A DNA stretch of 43,445 bases. Origin: Gamarada debralockiae. Taxonomy: Eukaryota > Ascomycota > Leotiomycetes > Helotiales > Hyphodiscaceae. The translations under genes and the position numbers were made by a program. Numbering within the stretch: the first letter of the stretch is position 1; the number at the start of each line of letters is the position of its first letter. The notes under the pieces were generated by a model. That model saw nothing but the letters and a program-made list of their open reading frames with translations. It did no database searches and had not been told where the DNA came from. Of this stretch, positions 32,481 to 43,445 are shown in pieces. Location: positions 1 through 43,445 of the forward strand of contig NXFV01001491.1 in NCBI GenBank assembly GCA_002803225.1, in the 5' to 3' direction.

Positions 32481-35400
32481 ATGGCCGCCGCCATCATCCC
32501 CATGCTCCTACCTATGGTGGAGTCACTTGGAGCTGCTGTGGTCAATACTCTGAGGGACAGCCTGAAGTCACTGGTGGACAATTTCCACCGCACACAACCC
32601 AACCAAACCTTCTGGGAGGTTTTGAAAGATTTTCTATTCAAGTGGGCGAAAGACAACCATGTAGAGCAGAAGATCCTTGACAAATTGAATCTCACCGCTT
32701 TCGCGGCCAAAGTCAGTAACTATTCAACCAAGTTCGTGGACTGGGTCAAATCGGACCCGAACGTGCAAACACCTCAAGACCTTGCTATCCACTGGGATAC
32801 GGCCAAGATTGCCAGTGCTTTAGGTGGCCTTCTCCCGAAAGCCACAGCCATACGCAAGAACATCTTCCACGAGCAGCCAACGGCGACCATCCAGGGTGCC
32901 GTGCAGGCCAACAAGATTGCGCTCCTCGACAACAGTCCGGATGTAAAGAACGATGTCGTCAAAGCTCTTGCTAAGATGGGCACCACGGACATAGCTATGA
33001 AGTCGGCTGCAGCGTTGATCGCTCAAAACCCGACTGTACTTAGCCATGTGCCTGTCAATCGACTTCCGATCGTCAGAAAAGAGCTTACTCGCCTGGCCGG
33101 CCTGAATTCAATCGCCCCATCGCCGCACGCGCTGGAAAATATCAGCCAACAGCAACGTACAGACAGCGTTTCTATCACCAACGTCTCAGAGGACCAATTC
33201 ATCAATCAAGTCGGTAAAGACATTGGCGAGGACATGGCTCGTCAGATCTACCATCTCGCTCTTGCGAATCGATTTCGCAATGAAAAGATCCTCATCAACC
33301 TTCTTCAGTACGTCCGTGGCTCGGGCCTCGCAGCCATCGATGGGGATGAGTCCAGAGAGAGCCGCAAGTGGAAAGTGCAACAGGCATTGGATGACCGCGG
33401 AGCAAATATCAGTCTGGAGAATCTCTTTGGTAGCATGGACCAACTGATTGTCGATGAATCTTCCACAGTCTACGGTGCTGCAAGCTATCTGGTTGATCTC
33501 TTAGAATACCTTCGCAACACCAGTGCTACCAAAGGTACCTTGGCGCCTGGCCCAACCCCCGGTGGGCAACCGGATATCATCACTGGAACAGTGCTTGAAT
33601 TCCTCTTCAAACGACGGCCCGACATCGGAAACCTTCTCTTGACAGTAGAGAACACCGACACCGTCATGCCGTACATTGACATTTCGAACGAGATCATGGA
33701 GTCTTTTATCGTGAACCTTACTTCTTACAACAAGGATGCTAACACGCCCATACAGGCCGACATTGAAGCGTTCGACGTTCCTGAAGGGGAAGACTCGAAC
33801 GACTTGCTGTCTCAGCCGCAGAACATCAACATGGATGCTTATCGCGAACTTGCAGCTGCTCCATACCCAATGATTCTGCCATATTCGCAGCCCTTGGACG
33901 CACAGCGCATTTTCCTCCAGTTCCTGAGAGTAACACGCGCCGATCTGGCTCAGGCGTTTCGACCCAAGCTCGATACGACAGGCATTACTGGAGCGACGCC
34001 TGAACTTCTTCAGGATATTATTCGCCTACAAAGACAAGCCCTCGACAACCAGGTCCACTGCGAGCGACTGGGCTTGATTCAAGAAGACTTCCGGATTCTA
34101 ACCAAAACCGTCTTCTGGCAGAAAGCGTTCTTTGAGAAGACCGAAAATAGCACCCTGAGTAACGAGGACTATCAATGCAGGATCGGACTAAAGTCGACGT
34201 GCGAGTGCTGGGGTTACAAGTCCAATGAAGACATGATGGCGGACAACAAGAAGGGCCTTCGTTATGTCGAGGCGCAGCTCTTACCGAGAGCCGGTATTGC
34301 CTACACAGACCTGATCGACATCGTCCAAACGACATTTGTTAATCTAAACTATCCTTCAGGGCAGAATAAAATCATACTTGAAAGCCTCCATTCCAGTTAC
34401 CAGTTTCTCCAGACACTCGTGGATACCGATGTCTCCACACCCAGCCTACGCTACAAGAGATTGATTACCTACCTCATCCAGTCCAATAAAGTGCTTGACC
34501 TGGCCCAGATGTTCCAAGATGCTCAGAGTAAGCAACAGTACGGGCAGTCTCTAACACAAAATTCTAGCGGCACGGAGAAGATCAAACCCCCCACGGACCA
34601 TATGATCAAAGACTGGGTTCTCGCCAATTTCGAACGGATGGGCCAGATCGTGGTGCTAGACGCCGGAGAGGGACCGGTTTTGGAAGTCTTTGGCAAGATC
34701 AACGCTAAAACTGTGGCACCAGTCGTAGGTGCGCCGGCCGAACCGTCAACGGGAGCTTCGACACAGACACCAAAGATGGCGAATCTCTCCGCCGATGGGG
34801 GCGGCCGTATCCTCGACGACTCCGGCAACGTACTGCAAACAGGCTGGGTGGCCAACCTCGCAAAGGATGGTACTATTACGGACTCCAAGAACAATGTCAT
34901 CGGCCATGTGCTTATTGGCGGCAGAGTTGACTATGGCAATCCGATAGACGATGTCGGTTTTAATGACAAGCTCCCAGGCCTTGGCTTCACCCTGGAGCAT
35001 CCGAAGGAAGGTTGGATCTTAGAAGGCAGCGTCTTGAAGAGAACTTCTACCGAGACCAAGAAGACGCACCTGATTGAATGGAAATTGCCGGAAGGCCTTG
35101 GAGGCAGTGGCAGCATCCAGAATACGCGGTTGCAACATCTCGATGGCTCGACGCTGTCGGTTGTGGAGTGGGATCGACTTCACAGATTCATTCGAATGTG
35201 GAGCAAACTTGGCTGGCCGGTTTCCGATACTGACCGGGCGCTCTCGAGTCTTTCCAAGGCCACGCAAGTCGATACTAACAATGCTGCAACAAATCCTGCG
35301 GCGCCAAAGCCAGCTCCAATGCCCAACCGCGGCGCCCATAATCCGCAAACTCTGCAAAACGGCACCGCAAGTCCTATGAGAGACGGCGTAATGTTGAATG

Positions 35401-38400
35401 GAAGCGTTACCTCACCAAAGCTCATGCCTGTTGTGACGTTTGCCAACTTCATGGATCCAATCGTGCCTGATGGACCTGATCCGTCGCCTTTCCCATCACC
35501 TCTGCAGTCACCACCCGACATCACCCCAGGCGTAATTGAGGAGCTGGCAGCAGTGAACCAATTACTATCCACAACTGGCCTACCTTTGGAGCAGCTATTG
35601 ACTCTCTGGGGCCCAATGCCATCGAATGGTAAAACCTCGCTCTTCTACAAGCTGTTCTTCACACGCAACCTTCGTGGCACAGACAGTGCCTTTGCTGCGG
35701 ATTCGAATGGCAACTACTTTGTAGATCCATCTGTAACGATTACGGACCATCGAGCGACCATCGCGGCAGCCTTCAATCTGAAGATTGCTGACATCGACTA
35801 CATGCTGGCTGTAGATCCAACACAGTATGCCACAAACCTGCTGCCGACGCCGATGGTAGATGTGCTGAACATGGACAACATTTCCCTCATCTATAGATAC
35901 ATGCTATTCGCGAAGATCCTCGGCGTCAAGATTACCGATCTGGGTGACGTGCTGACAGCATTTGCACACAACGACGACACTAGTGATCCACAGACCTTAG
36001 CGGATCTCCAAGATTTGGGCCTCGAACCACGCTTCGGAAACCCATTTTTGAAGCCGACAATATGTCTCAGCATCCTTGGGGTATGGCAGCAGATGCAAAA
36101 TCTTCCAATGGCTTGGGAAGAGCTGAGGTATATCGCCGACTCTGTGCCGACGCCTAATGACCCTCTGGCTCCCAGTAAAATGGACACACTGCTTCTGGCC
36201 AAGACACTGCACGATGGTATTGCGAACATCGAGAACAGTCATCCGCAGACGCCGAAAGGTCAAGCAAGCAACGACCTTGTGAAAGCATCTGCCGCCCTTG
36301 TATATGATGATACAACAGTGACTGGGATTCTAGATCTTCTCAATGGCTCGACTGTCTATTCGGCCGAAGTTGATCCTCCTCTCCCAGAGGATTTGGAGTC
36401 TGTCGTCCACGGCTTACTGCCCGACCACTTGTTCAAGTATAACCCTCAAGTGAAAGCGACAAACGATCCATCCGTGGTCGTGTCCCCAGCTACCATTCAA
36501 TTTGAGGGAATCTTGTCCGCTGATGAGATTAAGACTTTGCAAAACGCAGTCCTCAAGAAGGCAAACTCGAGTTCTCAGAGGCCGAAAGTCCACAGCACCG
36601 GCGGACAGGAGGATGTGAGCGGATGGAAGCCAGCGATAGACAAGTACGTTTCCGACTGCAACTTTCACCTTTGAACCGTGACGCGCTTTAGCGCAGGTTT
36701 CTAACATATACTTGCAGGGCAACTTACCAGTCCCAGGACTTCTTCTACAACAACTTAGCTATCCTCTTCCCGACTCCGGAAATTCAGACTGGTCAAAAGG
36801 CGATCTTGCTGGCTCCAGACAAACCTCAAATATCAGCGGGGTCGAATAGTTCCACAACATCAGCGACGCGAGTTACTACTGGTCAAGTTCCCACCACCAA
36901 TCTTAATGGTCCAAAAGCTGTCGCTGGCGCGCCACCCACAAATGATTCACAACAACCGAGTAGCCCACAGACTGGCAGTGGTCTGGTATCAAACACCGGT
37001 TCAGGTGGGAGCGCCTCAGAAGATGCCAACGACCAATCGTTCCAAGACAAAGCCTTCGCTCTCATGCAGTACCTGGTACCTTTCTTGCGCAACAAGTTGA
37101 TGCATACCTTCATCATTGACACCATAGTTGCCAAAGCTGGCTTTTCCGACCGGAGCCTTGCTGAGATAATGATCGACCAAGTTGTGAGTACGGACAACGC
37201 TGCAGATGAGAAAGCTGCGCATCAGATATTCACACAATCAACGGCCAAATTGAAGGATTCGAAAGGGTCGAGCGGCACGTCGGATACTACATCTGAACCA
37301 GCGATAACATTTCTCATGAGAGAGATGGGAAGTAGCTCTGACCTCTGGCACGGCTATCTGGACCTTGACAAGGCTGGTAACCCAGCGTACACTTTCTACC
37401 TTGAGAAGCAAGACTATGATAATTTCAAGAAGGAGAACCAGGTGGAACCTACATTCGAACTTTATGTGGGGTCTACAGTGAAACGAGATTGGGCGCCGGA
37501 TCCTCGAACTGGCAAAATGGAAGTGTCTGCTGGAAAGCTTGACGCTGACTCTTACATGCTTGAGATTTCACAGTCAATCAGACCGAAACTTCAATGGTCT
37601 ATCGACAACGGTCCGATTGTAAACATTCCTGCGGAGGATTTCGTTTGGAAAGGGTTCCTCAACCCGCCGAACAGCGACACCTATGTGATTTGCCTCGACA
37701 GCGGCAAGATTCAGCCCAAACCAACATCGATCGGACCAATATTTATCGACAATGTGGCGATAGGGTTGACTCAACAGTATACCGATTCCACAACTTGGTG
37801 CACTGATCCCATCTACCTGGATGCGAGCAAGTTGCACAGCCTGCAATTTCCCGACCTAGAGCTTTCGGGTCTGGAGTGGAGGTCGAGCAACTCTACCAGA
37901 TCGCAGATTCCGGATACATGTCTTCTCTCCGATTTTGCAGGGAGTCAGATGGAGGCGCTTTTCGACAAGCTCACGAAGATGGCGTTATTGCTGAAACACT
38001 TCACGTTGAGCTCCGACGAGCTTCTGTACATCCATCAACATAAATTTGACTTTGACGCATTTGACTTCAACGGTTTGAGGACAATCCAGCAGTTCATACG
38101 GCTGTGCAATTACGTCAAATTGAGGGATAGCCTCCCTAGTCGAACCACGACATCATTGCTAGATCTCTTCGGCTGGGCATCCAGCTGGGGGAAGGACAGC
38201 AGTAACGAACCTCCTTCGCCAATGGAGCTGCAGCAACAGGTCACATCAGCTACGTCCTGGCCGGCGCAGGTAGTGGCGGAAATCATAGGCCAAGCAAACT
38301 TCCTCAACATGGACGCTGCTGACTTCGCCAACGAGCAAAAGCTCCTTCTGATACAATCACTTGTGGCGCTGTCAAATCTTCTTGGTGTGGAACCGGACAC

Positions 38401-41400
38401 CTTGTTCACATGGGCAAGTCCACTAGGCACGGGTACACATGACTTCAACCAGTACGCCGCCAACGCCCTTGATATCCAGAAGGTGGCTAGATCCCGGTTT
38501 GATATCGATACGTGGACTCAAGCGGTCCGACCCTTGAACGATACATTGAGGCAGCACCAGAACAAGGCTTTAATTGCCTACCTCCTTTCGCTGCGCGGAT
38601 TTGTTGCTGACAACAACATTATTGATGCGGACAGCTTGTTTGAGTTTTTCCTCATTGACGTCCAGACCCAACCTTTGGTCGAGACTTCGAGAATCAAACA
38701 GGCAATCTCGAGCGTCCAGACCTTTATCCAGCGTTGCATGCTGGGATTAGAGGAACCCTCGGTCAATGCCAACGTCCTCGACCGGAAAAGATGGGATTGG
38801 ATGCAGAGATATCGTGTATGGGAGGCTAACCGCATGGTATTCTTGTACCCGGAGAACTACATCGACCCATCTCTGAGAGACGACAAGACCGAAATTTTCA
38901 AGCAGCTGGAGTCAGCATTGCTCCAGAAGAACTTGAGTAAAGACGTGGTATCCTCCGCTCTGATATCGTACGTTTATGATGTTGCCACGGTGGCCGATAT
39001 GCAAGCGATCGGAATCTACATCGAGTTCAATGCTATTGCCGCCACTCAGGTCGACAAAATCCACATCGTGGCCAGGACAAAGGCAACGCCTTTTGCATAC
39101 TTTTACAACTTCTTCACACCGGACCAGCCTCAGACACACGATGGCAAAGTGCCGGCGCCCGAGAAGGGCGACGGCTCATGGGCTGGGTGGCAGAACATGG
39201 GTATTGATATTCCACACTATTCCACGACCGCGGTGACAACACCGTCCAAAGTGCCAGTTACTTCACCAGTGGCTGGCACAGTCGGGAATCACGTGGCTTT
39301 GACTGTCTTCGACGGACGCTTGCTTCTGTTCTGTGCTCAACTCGTCAGCAAGACAACACCGTTAGACCCGACGCAAAAGGACACCAACGTCACCGCGCTC
39401 ACAACGGATTTCGCGGCCGATGCGAAGCCCCAATCGAGCTGGGACATAACCTTGAGCTGGACAGAGTTCCGTGACGGCAAATGGACTCAGCGTGTAACTT
39501 GTCCAGATTCTTTCCTCGACCCCATTCCAATACAGCCTGCCACGACCCCCGACGGCAAGAGTCACCCAGCAGTCGACGCCTACAGCCTTACGCCCACCGC
39601 CATTCAGAAAGACGACTCTGCAGAAGCAAGTGGCGGCGCAGCTAGCGCGGCAGACACGGCTAAGAAATCATCGCCCCCCAAGCAAACATGGGCAATAAAA
39701 GTCTATCTAGGTCGGACTCAACAGTCTGCAGTGGCAGCCTGGCTGTTCAATGGCAACACTCTCTCCCTCGTGGACCCGACTATAACAGGAAGCAGGAATC
39801 TTGTCGATCCTCTTCCTAAGGATGCTCCGGCGCTGTCTTTTGGTATTCGTAGCAATTCTGATGGAACGAGAGCGCTCCATTCATTGCAAGCTATAGAAAC
39901 ATCAAAGGCGCCTGCCGATGGCCAAACGCCGCAATCGTCACCATCTGTCCAAGAGCCTGATTCAACCAGCTTGTCCCAGCTTTTCAAAACATCTCCTGCA
40001 TCCATGGGACCTAAGATCACTCTGGCGGATGGCTCGACACAACCGTTCTATCACACGCACATCCATGATCTCGTCGCCGCTACCACTGGCCTAGGGGACT
40101 TATCCCAATTCTTTACAGTGCTCAATGGATTCACGGTATGTCCGGGTTGAATGTAAACCTTGGTATACTAGCTAATACTTCTCTAGAGCGCCGATGATAC
40201 GGCAGAAATGTTCGGCGGGGCTGCGGGATCATTCAATGAGCGCCGCACGCTCTATGCCATCTACAACTGGGAAATGGGTCTCCACGCGCCTATGATCCTC
40301 GCCGATCGATTATACAAGGCGCAGCAATACGACCAAGCCTTGAAGGTATGCCAGTACGTGTTCAATCCCATTAATCCTGGCCCGGCCGATCAAACTGCTG
40401 GCCCGGCTGGTAAGAACTCTGGCTCGGGCGGTGCCAGCTCTCGTTCCGATGGTAGCGACTCTGGCTCGGGCAACAAGGTCTCACGTTTCTGGAACTTTGC
40501 ACCGTTCAAGATCGTAATTCAACGTTCTCTCGACTTTGCGATGAACGATGCGAAAGCGGTGAACGACTGGAGAGACAATCCTTTCATGCCGGATGTTGTG
40601 GCTAGGGACAGACCCACTGCATACATGAAATGGATTGTCATGACTTATATTCGCATCTTGATCGCTTACGGCGACAGCCTGTTTACGCAGAACACTCTCG
40701 AGAGCGTTCAGATGGCAGTGCAATATTATGTCCTCGCCTCTCACATCTACGGCCCTCGTGGGCAGCGCGTGCCTCGACACGACAAGATCAAGCCATGCTC
40801 GTATAATGATCTGGCAGGCAAGTTCGACCAGTTCTCCAATGCAGTGGTGCAACTTGACCAGGCTTTCCCGTTCAGCAATCAAACCACGCTGCCACTGGGA
40901 AAGCTTCCCGGGTCAAATAACCTGCTCATACCTAATATTTTTGGATTTGCGGGAACGGACTATTTTGCCATTCCAGACAACTCTAACCTACGCGATCTGG
41001 CCGCGACTATTGACGACCGGCTATTCAAGATTCGCAATTCCCAGGACATCAACGGAGTGACACGAATACTTCCATTGTTCGAGCCGCCCATCGACCCGAT
41101 GTTACTGGTCCAAGCTGCTGCTCAAGGGTTGTCTTTGAGCAGTGTCGTCCAAAGTCTTAACAGTACCATGGCCGATTGCCGCTTCCAAAGACTTCTGCAG
41201 AAAGCACTGGAGCTCACGGCTGAGGTAAAGAGCCTGGGTCAAACGCTGGTCGCGATACGAGAGAAGAAGGACAGTGAGACCTTGTCCTTGATGCAAGTGA
41301 AATACGAGCTTGCTCTCTACAACATCACGATGGATCAGAAGAAGCTTGCCGTAGACGAAGCCACCCAGTCTGTGAATCAGCTCCAGTATAGTCGACTCGG

Positions 41401-43303
41401 TGCTATGAATCGCCTGAAGTATTACTTCGCGCAGGTAGGCCAAGATCTGTCAGGTGTTCCCACGCTCGATCAAGAGTTTCAGGAACTCGACGCCAAAATC
41501 GAAACGCCCGTGCCCGAAGGTGGACTTGCGATTAGTCCGATGGAGCAGCAAGCGATGAAGAAAGCGTCGTCCGCGAATGACCTCAGCGACGGGGTCGCAG
41601 CTCTTGAGTTGACCGCTGGAGTCTTCCAAGCCCTTCCCAACGTCAACGCGGAAGGCAAGCCACTTGGAATCGGCGTACAGTTCTGCTGGGGACCCGCGAA
41701 TTGGGCTGCCGTTGCGAATACTGCAGCGCGTGGTATCGGCGTTAAGATTAGCTCGCTGACCTATGACTCGACCAACACGTTGCAAAAGTCGCAATACCAG
41801 CGTGCAATACAAGATCGTATCCTCCAGGCCAATTCTTCTGGATATGAAGTATCGAATATTGACAAACAAATCACTGTGGCAAAGGTCCGCATTGCCATGG
41901 CCAACAAGGACATTGAAATCCAGCAAAGGCAAATTGACTCGGCTCAGGCAGTCGCGGACTTTGTGCGCGACAAATACTCCAACGCCGAACTCTATTCTTG
42001 GATGGATGGCAAGATGAAGACGATCTACTACAACACGTACAGCCAGGCATTGACGTTGGCCATGAAGGCTCAAAAAGCGTTCGACTTGGAGCGGCCCAAC
42101 CGGCAGCCAGGGGCATACATTCAGCCCGGTTATTGGGATGCTTCACGCAACGGACTGCTGTCTGGGGAGGCTCTATACCTCTCTCTGAAACAGCTTGAAG
42201 CGGCTGCACTGGACGACAGGGGCTACACGTACCAGATCACCAAATCGGTTTCACTCAGGCAGATCGATCCGATGGCCCTGATCAATTTGCGCGAACTGGG
42301 CAAATGCCAGTTCTCAATACCAGAAGTCCTCTATGACATGGACTTCCCCGGACACTATCTACGCCGCATCAAGTCGGTCAGTGTAACCATGCCGTGCTTG
42401 GTGGGACCCTACACGTCCATCAACGCCACCCTCACACTCAACGAAAACAAAATCAGGGCCAGCCCATCGTCGCCCAAGAACTATCAAGAGACCATCGACA
42501 CCGGACTGGATGGCCGCTTCATCGTTGTCAACTCACCCATCTCAGCAATCGCAGTCTGCAGCGGCCAGAACGACAGCGGGACTTTCCAATTGGACTTCAG
42601 CGACGAAGGTCTCCGATACCTGCCCTTCGAGGGCGCGGGAGCAATTAGCAGTTGGACATTGGAATTGCCGCCGTACAGCAATCCTATGTTCCGTCAATTC
42701 GCGTATGATTCCATCACCGACGTGATCGTACAGATCCGGTACACATCGTTGGAAGACTCCGCACTCCGGGCTGGAGCAATGCAGTCCGTGGCAGGGTTCA
42801 TCAATGCCACGCAAGATGTCAGCACAAGCATGGGACTGGTCGCTGTCTTCGACATCAAGAACGAATTTGCATCGGCTTGGGCTCGAGCAGCGAGTCTGCT
42901 ACAACCGAAGCCAGCCCCGAAGGGTGGGAAAGCTGGAAGCGAGGCAACCCCCACAGGCGGCATCCTAACCGAACCAACAATCGCCCTGGAGAAATTGAAC
43001 GAGCGGCTGCCAATGTATGTACGACCTCGCGGGCCGGGCAAGATCAAGGCCACGAACATTGCCATCGTCACGGACGGAGTTTCTCCAGTCAATACCTTGG
43101 GGGTGGCGATAACGAAGGAGAAGATCGCCATCGACGATGTCTTTCAGGGATTTATGGACGCTTCTGCCTCACCAAAGCCGCCCTACAACATCTACACTGG
43201 GGAAGTCAAAGATTTTGGGCTTGGAAGCTGGACCTTGTATCCTGGACAGATTCCTTTGACAGCCACAAAGTGTTGGATGGTGGTGCGGTACACCTTGTCT
43301 TGA
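32481..43303 (+). CDS. TcA: pore-forming, receptor-binding Tc toxin subunit
   Basis: Exons are 32481-36643, 36718-40135 and 40187-43303, giving 3565 residues. In the known family TcA forms a pentamer that binds the target cell and injects cargo through a central channel. Approximate regions: helical N-terminus; VRP1-like domain (230-620, with YGAASYLVDLLEYLRN at 330-346); a second shell part with RFIRMWSKLGW (about 903); neuraminidase-like domain (2075-2170, WMQRYRVWEANR); the YNWEMGLHAPMILADRL region at the start of exon 3; long helices of the pore domain (2866-3156) with a Gly/Ala-rich tip (2991-3052); and a C-terminal TcB-binding beta domain with DFPGHYLRRIKSV (about 3246) and PFEGAGAISSW. 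The start ATG is in a good context (CATCATGG). It is far longer than the roughly 2500 residues usual in bacteria, largely through low-complexity insertions. No clear signal peptide. Confidence 0.94.
34776..34920 (+). other. Gly/Asp-rich repeat insertion in TcA
   Basis: Residues about 766-812 of TcA contain a repeated G-x-I-x-D-x-x-N-V-type pattern (two to three units) not expected in the VRP1-type shell. It resembles the short repeats of the fungal DUF3659 type, which suggests a piece of host protein inserted in the toxin. The resemblance is by eye only. Confidence 0.35.
36644..36717 (+). other. TcA intron 1
   Basis: 74 nt: GTACGT donor, CTAAC branch site at 36701-36705, and a TTGCAG acceptor. 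It splits a Lys codon after its second base, and the frames on both sides join. Without splicing the frame stops at 36672-36674. Confidence 0.92.
40136..40186 (+). other. TcA intron 2
   Basis: 51 nt: GTATGT donor, CTAAT branch site at 40172-40176, and a CTCTAG acceptor, phase 0. Exon 3 then opens seven codons before the ATG at 40208, directly leading into the conserved exon 3 domain. Confidence 0.92.
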
Positions 43304-43445
43304 GTCTAAACAATCGCCCTCGGCGGGCATTTTGTTTCAGATCTGGGTTACCCAGGATGTGTCCTGAACGAGAGGAGTTTTACCCCAGTTGATGGTTGGT
43401 ACCCTCCAGGTCAGAGTGATCTTATTTGTTGTGTTTGGGGGGGGG
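43304..43445 (+). other. 3' flank of TcA
   Basis: 142 bases after the TcA stop, presumably 3' UTR. No gene is visible. The window ends in a G-rich homopolymer run, which may be the end of an assembly contig. Confidence 0.5.

Noticed and set aside
36718..40150. TcA exons 2 and 3 as separate genes
   Set aside because: Consensus introns of 74 and 51 nt join the three frames in phase, and the domains follow in the order of one TcA protein.

Overview
The window looks like a filamentous ascomycete (Pezizomycotina) chromosome. Two things show this. One half is an AT-rich block with the mark of repeat-induced point mutation (RIP). The genes in the other half have short introns (about 50-90 nt) with fungal signals: GTATGY, GTAAGT or GTACGT donors and CTAAC or CTAAT branch sites. 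I cannot name the species from sequence alone.

Left half (1 to about 22,140): a graveyard of mutated transposons. TpA steps and stop codons dominate and no intact gene is visible. Recognisable pieces are the integrase tail of a Ty3/gypsy-type element (1-540, +); a polypurine tract and 266-bp LTR (3161-3426); the same LTR family in opposite orientation 17.4 kb away (20834-21106, -); another LTR-like block (4468-4706); several stop-riddled coding-like stretches on both strands; and two small tandem repeats (24 bp x 3 and 141 bp x 2).

Right half (about 22,140 to 43,445): normal base composition, holding a complete set of insecticidal-type Tc toxin components, a family best known from Photorhabdus, Xenorhabdus, Yersinia and relatives. 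On the minus strand is one TcB-TcC fusion (30464 down to 23298 in the first exon): SpvB domain, FG-GAP/VCBS repeats, TcdB middle region, RHS repeats and RHS core, then a Ser-rich tail. Divergently on the plus strand, after a 2.0-kb spacer, is a TcA subunit (32481-43303) in three exons, 3565 residues when spliced, with VRP1-like, neuraminidase-like, pore-forming and TcB-binding regions.

By the known model, TcA is the pentameric receptor-binding, pore-forming syringe, and TcB-TcC is a closed cocoon that holds an autoproteolysed C-terminal cargo and docks on TcA. The most interesting new point is at the TcC end. The apparent stop at 23241 probably lies inside a 57-nt intron, and coding sequence of unknown family continues over several small exons to about 22360. 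That tail carries in-frame stops and a frame break, so the cargo may be decaying while the delivery machine stays intact. It sits directly beside the RIP-mutated block.
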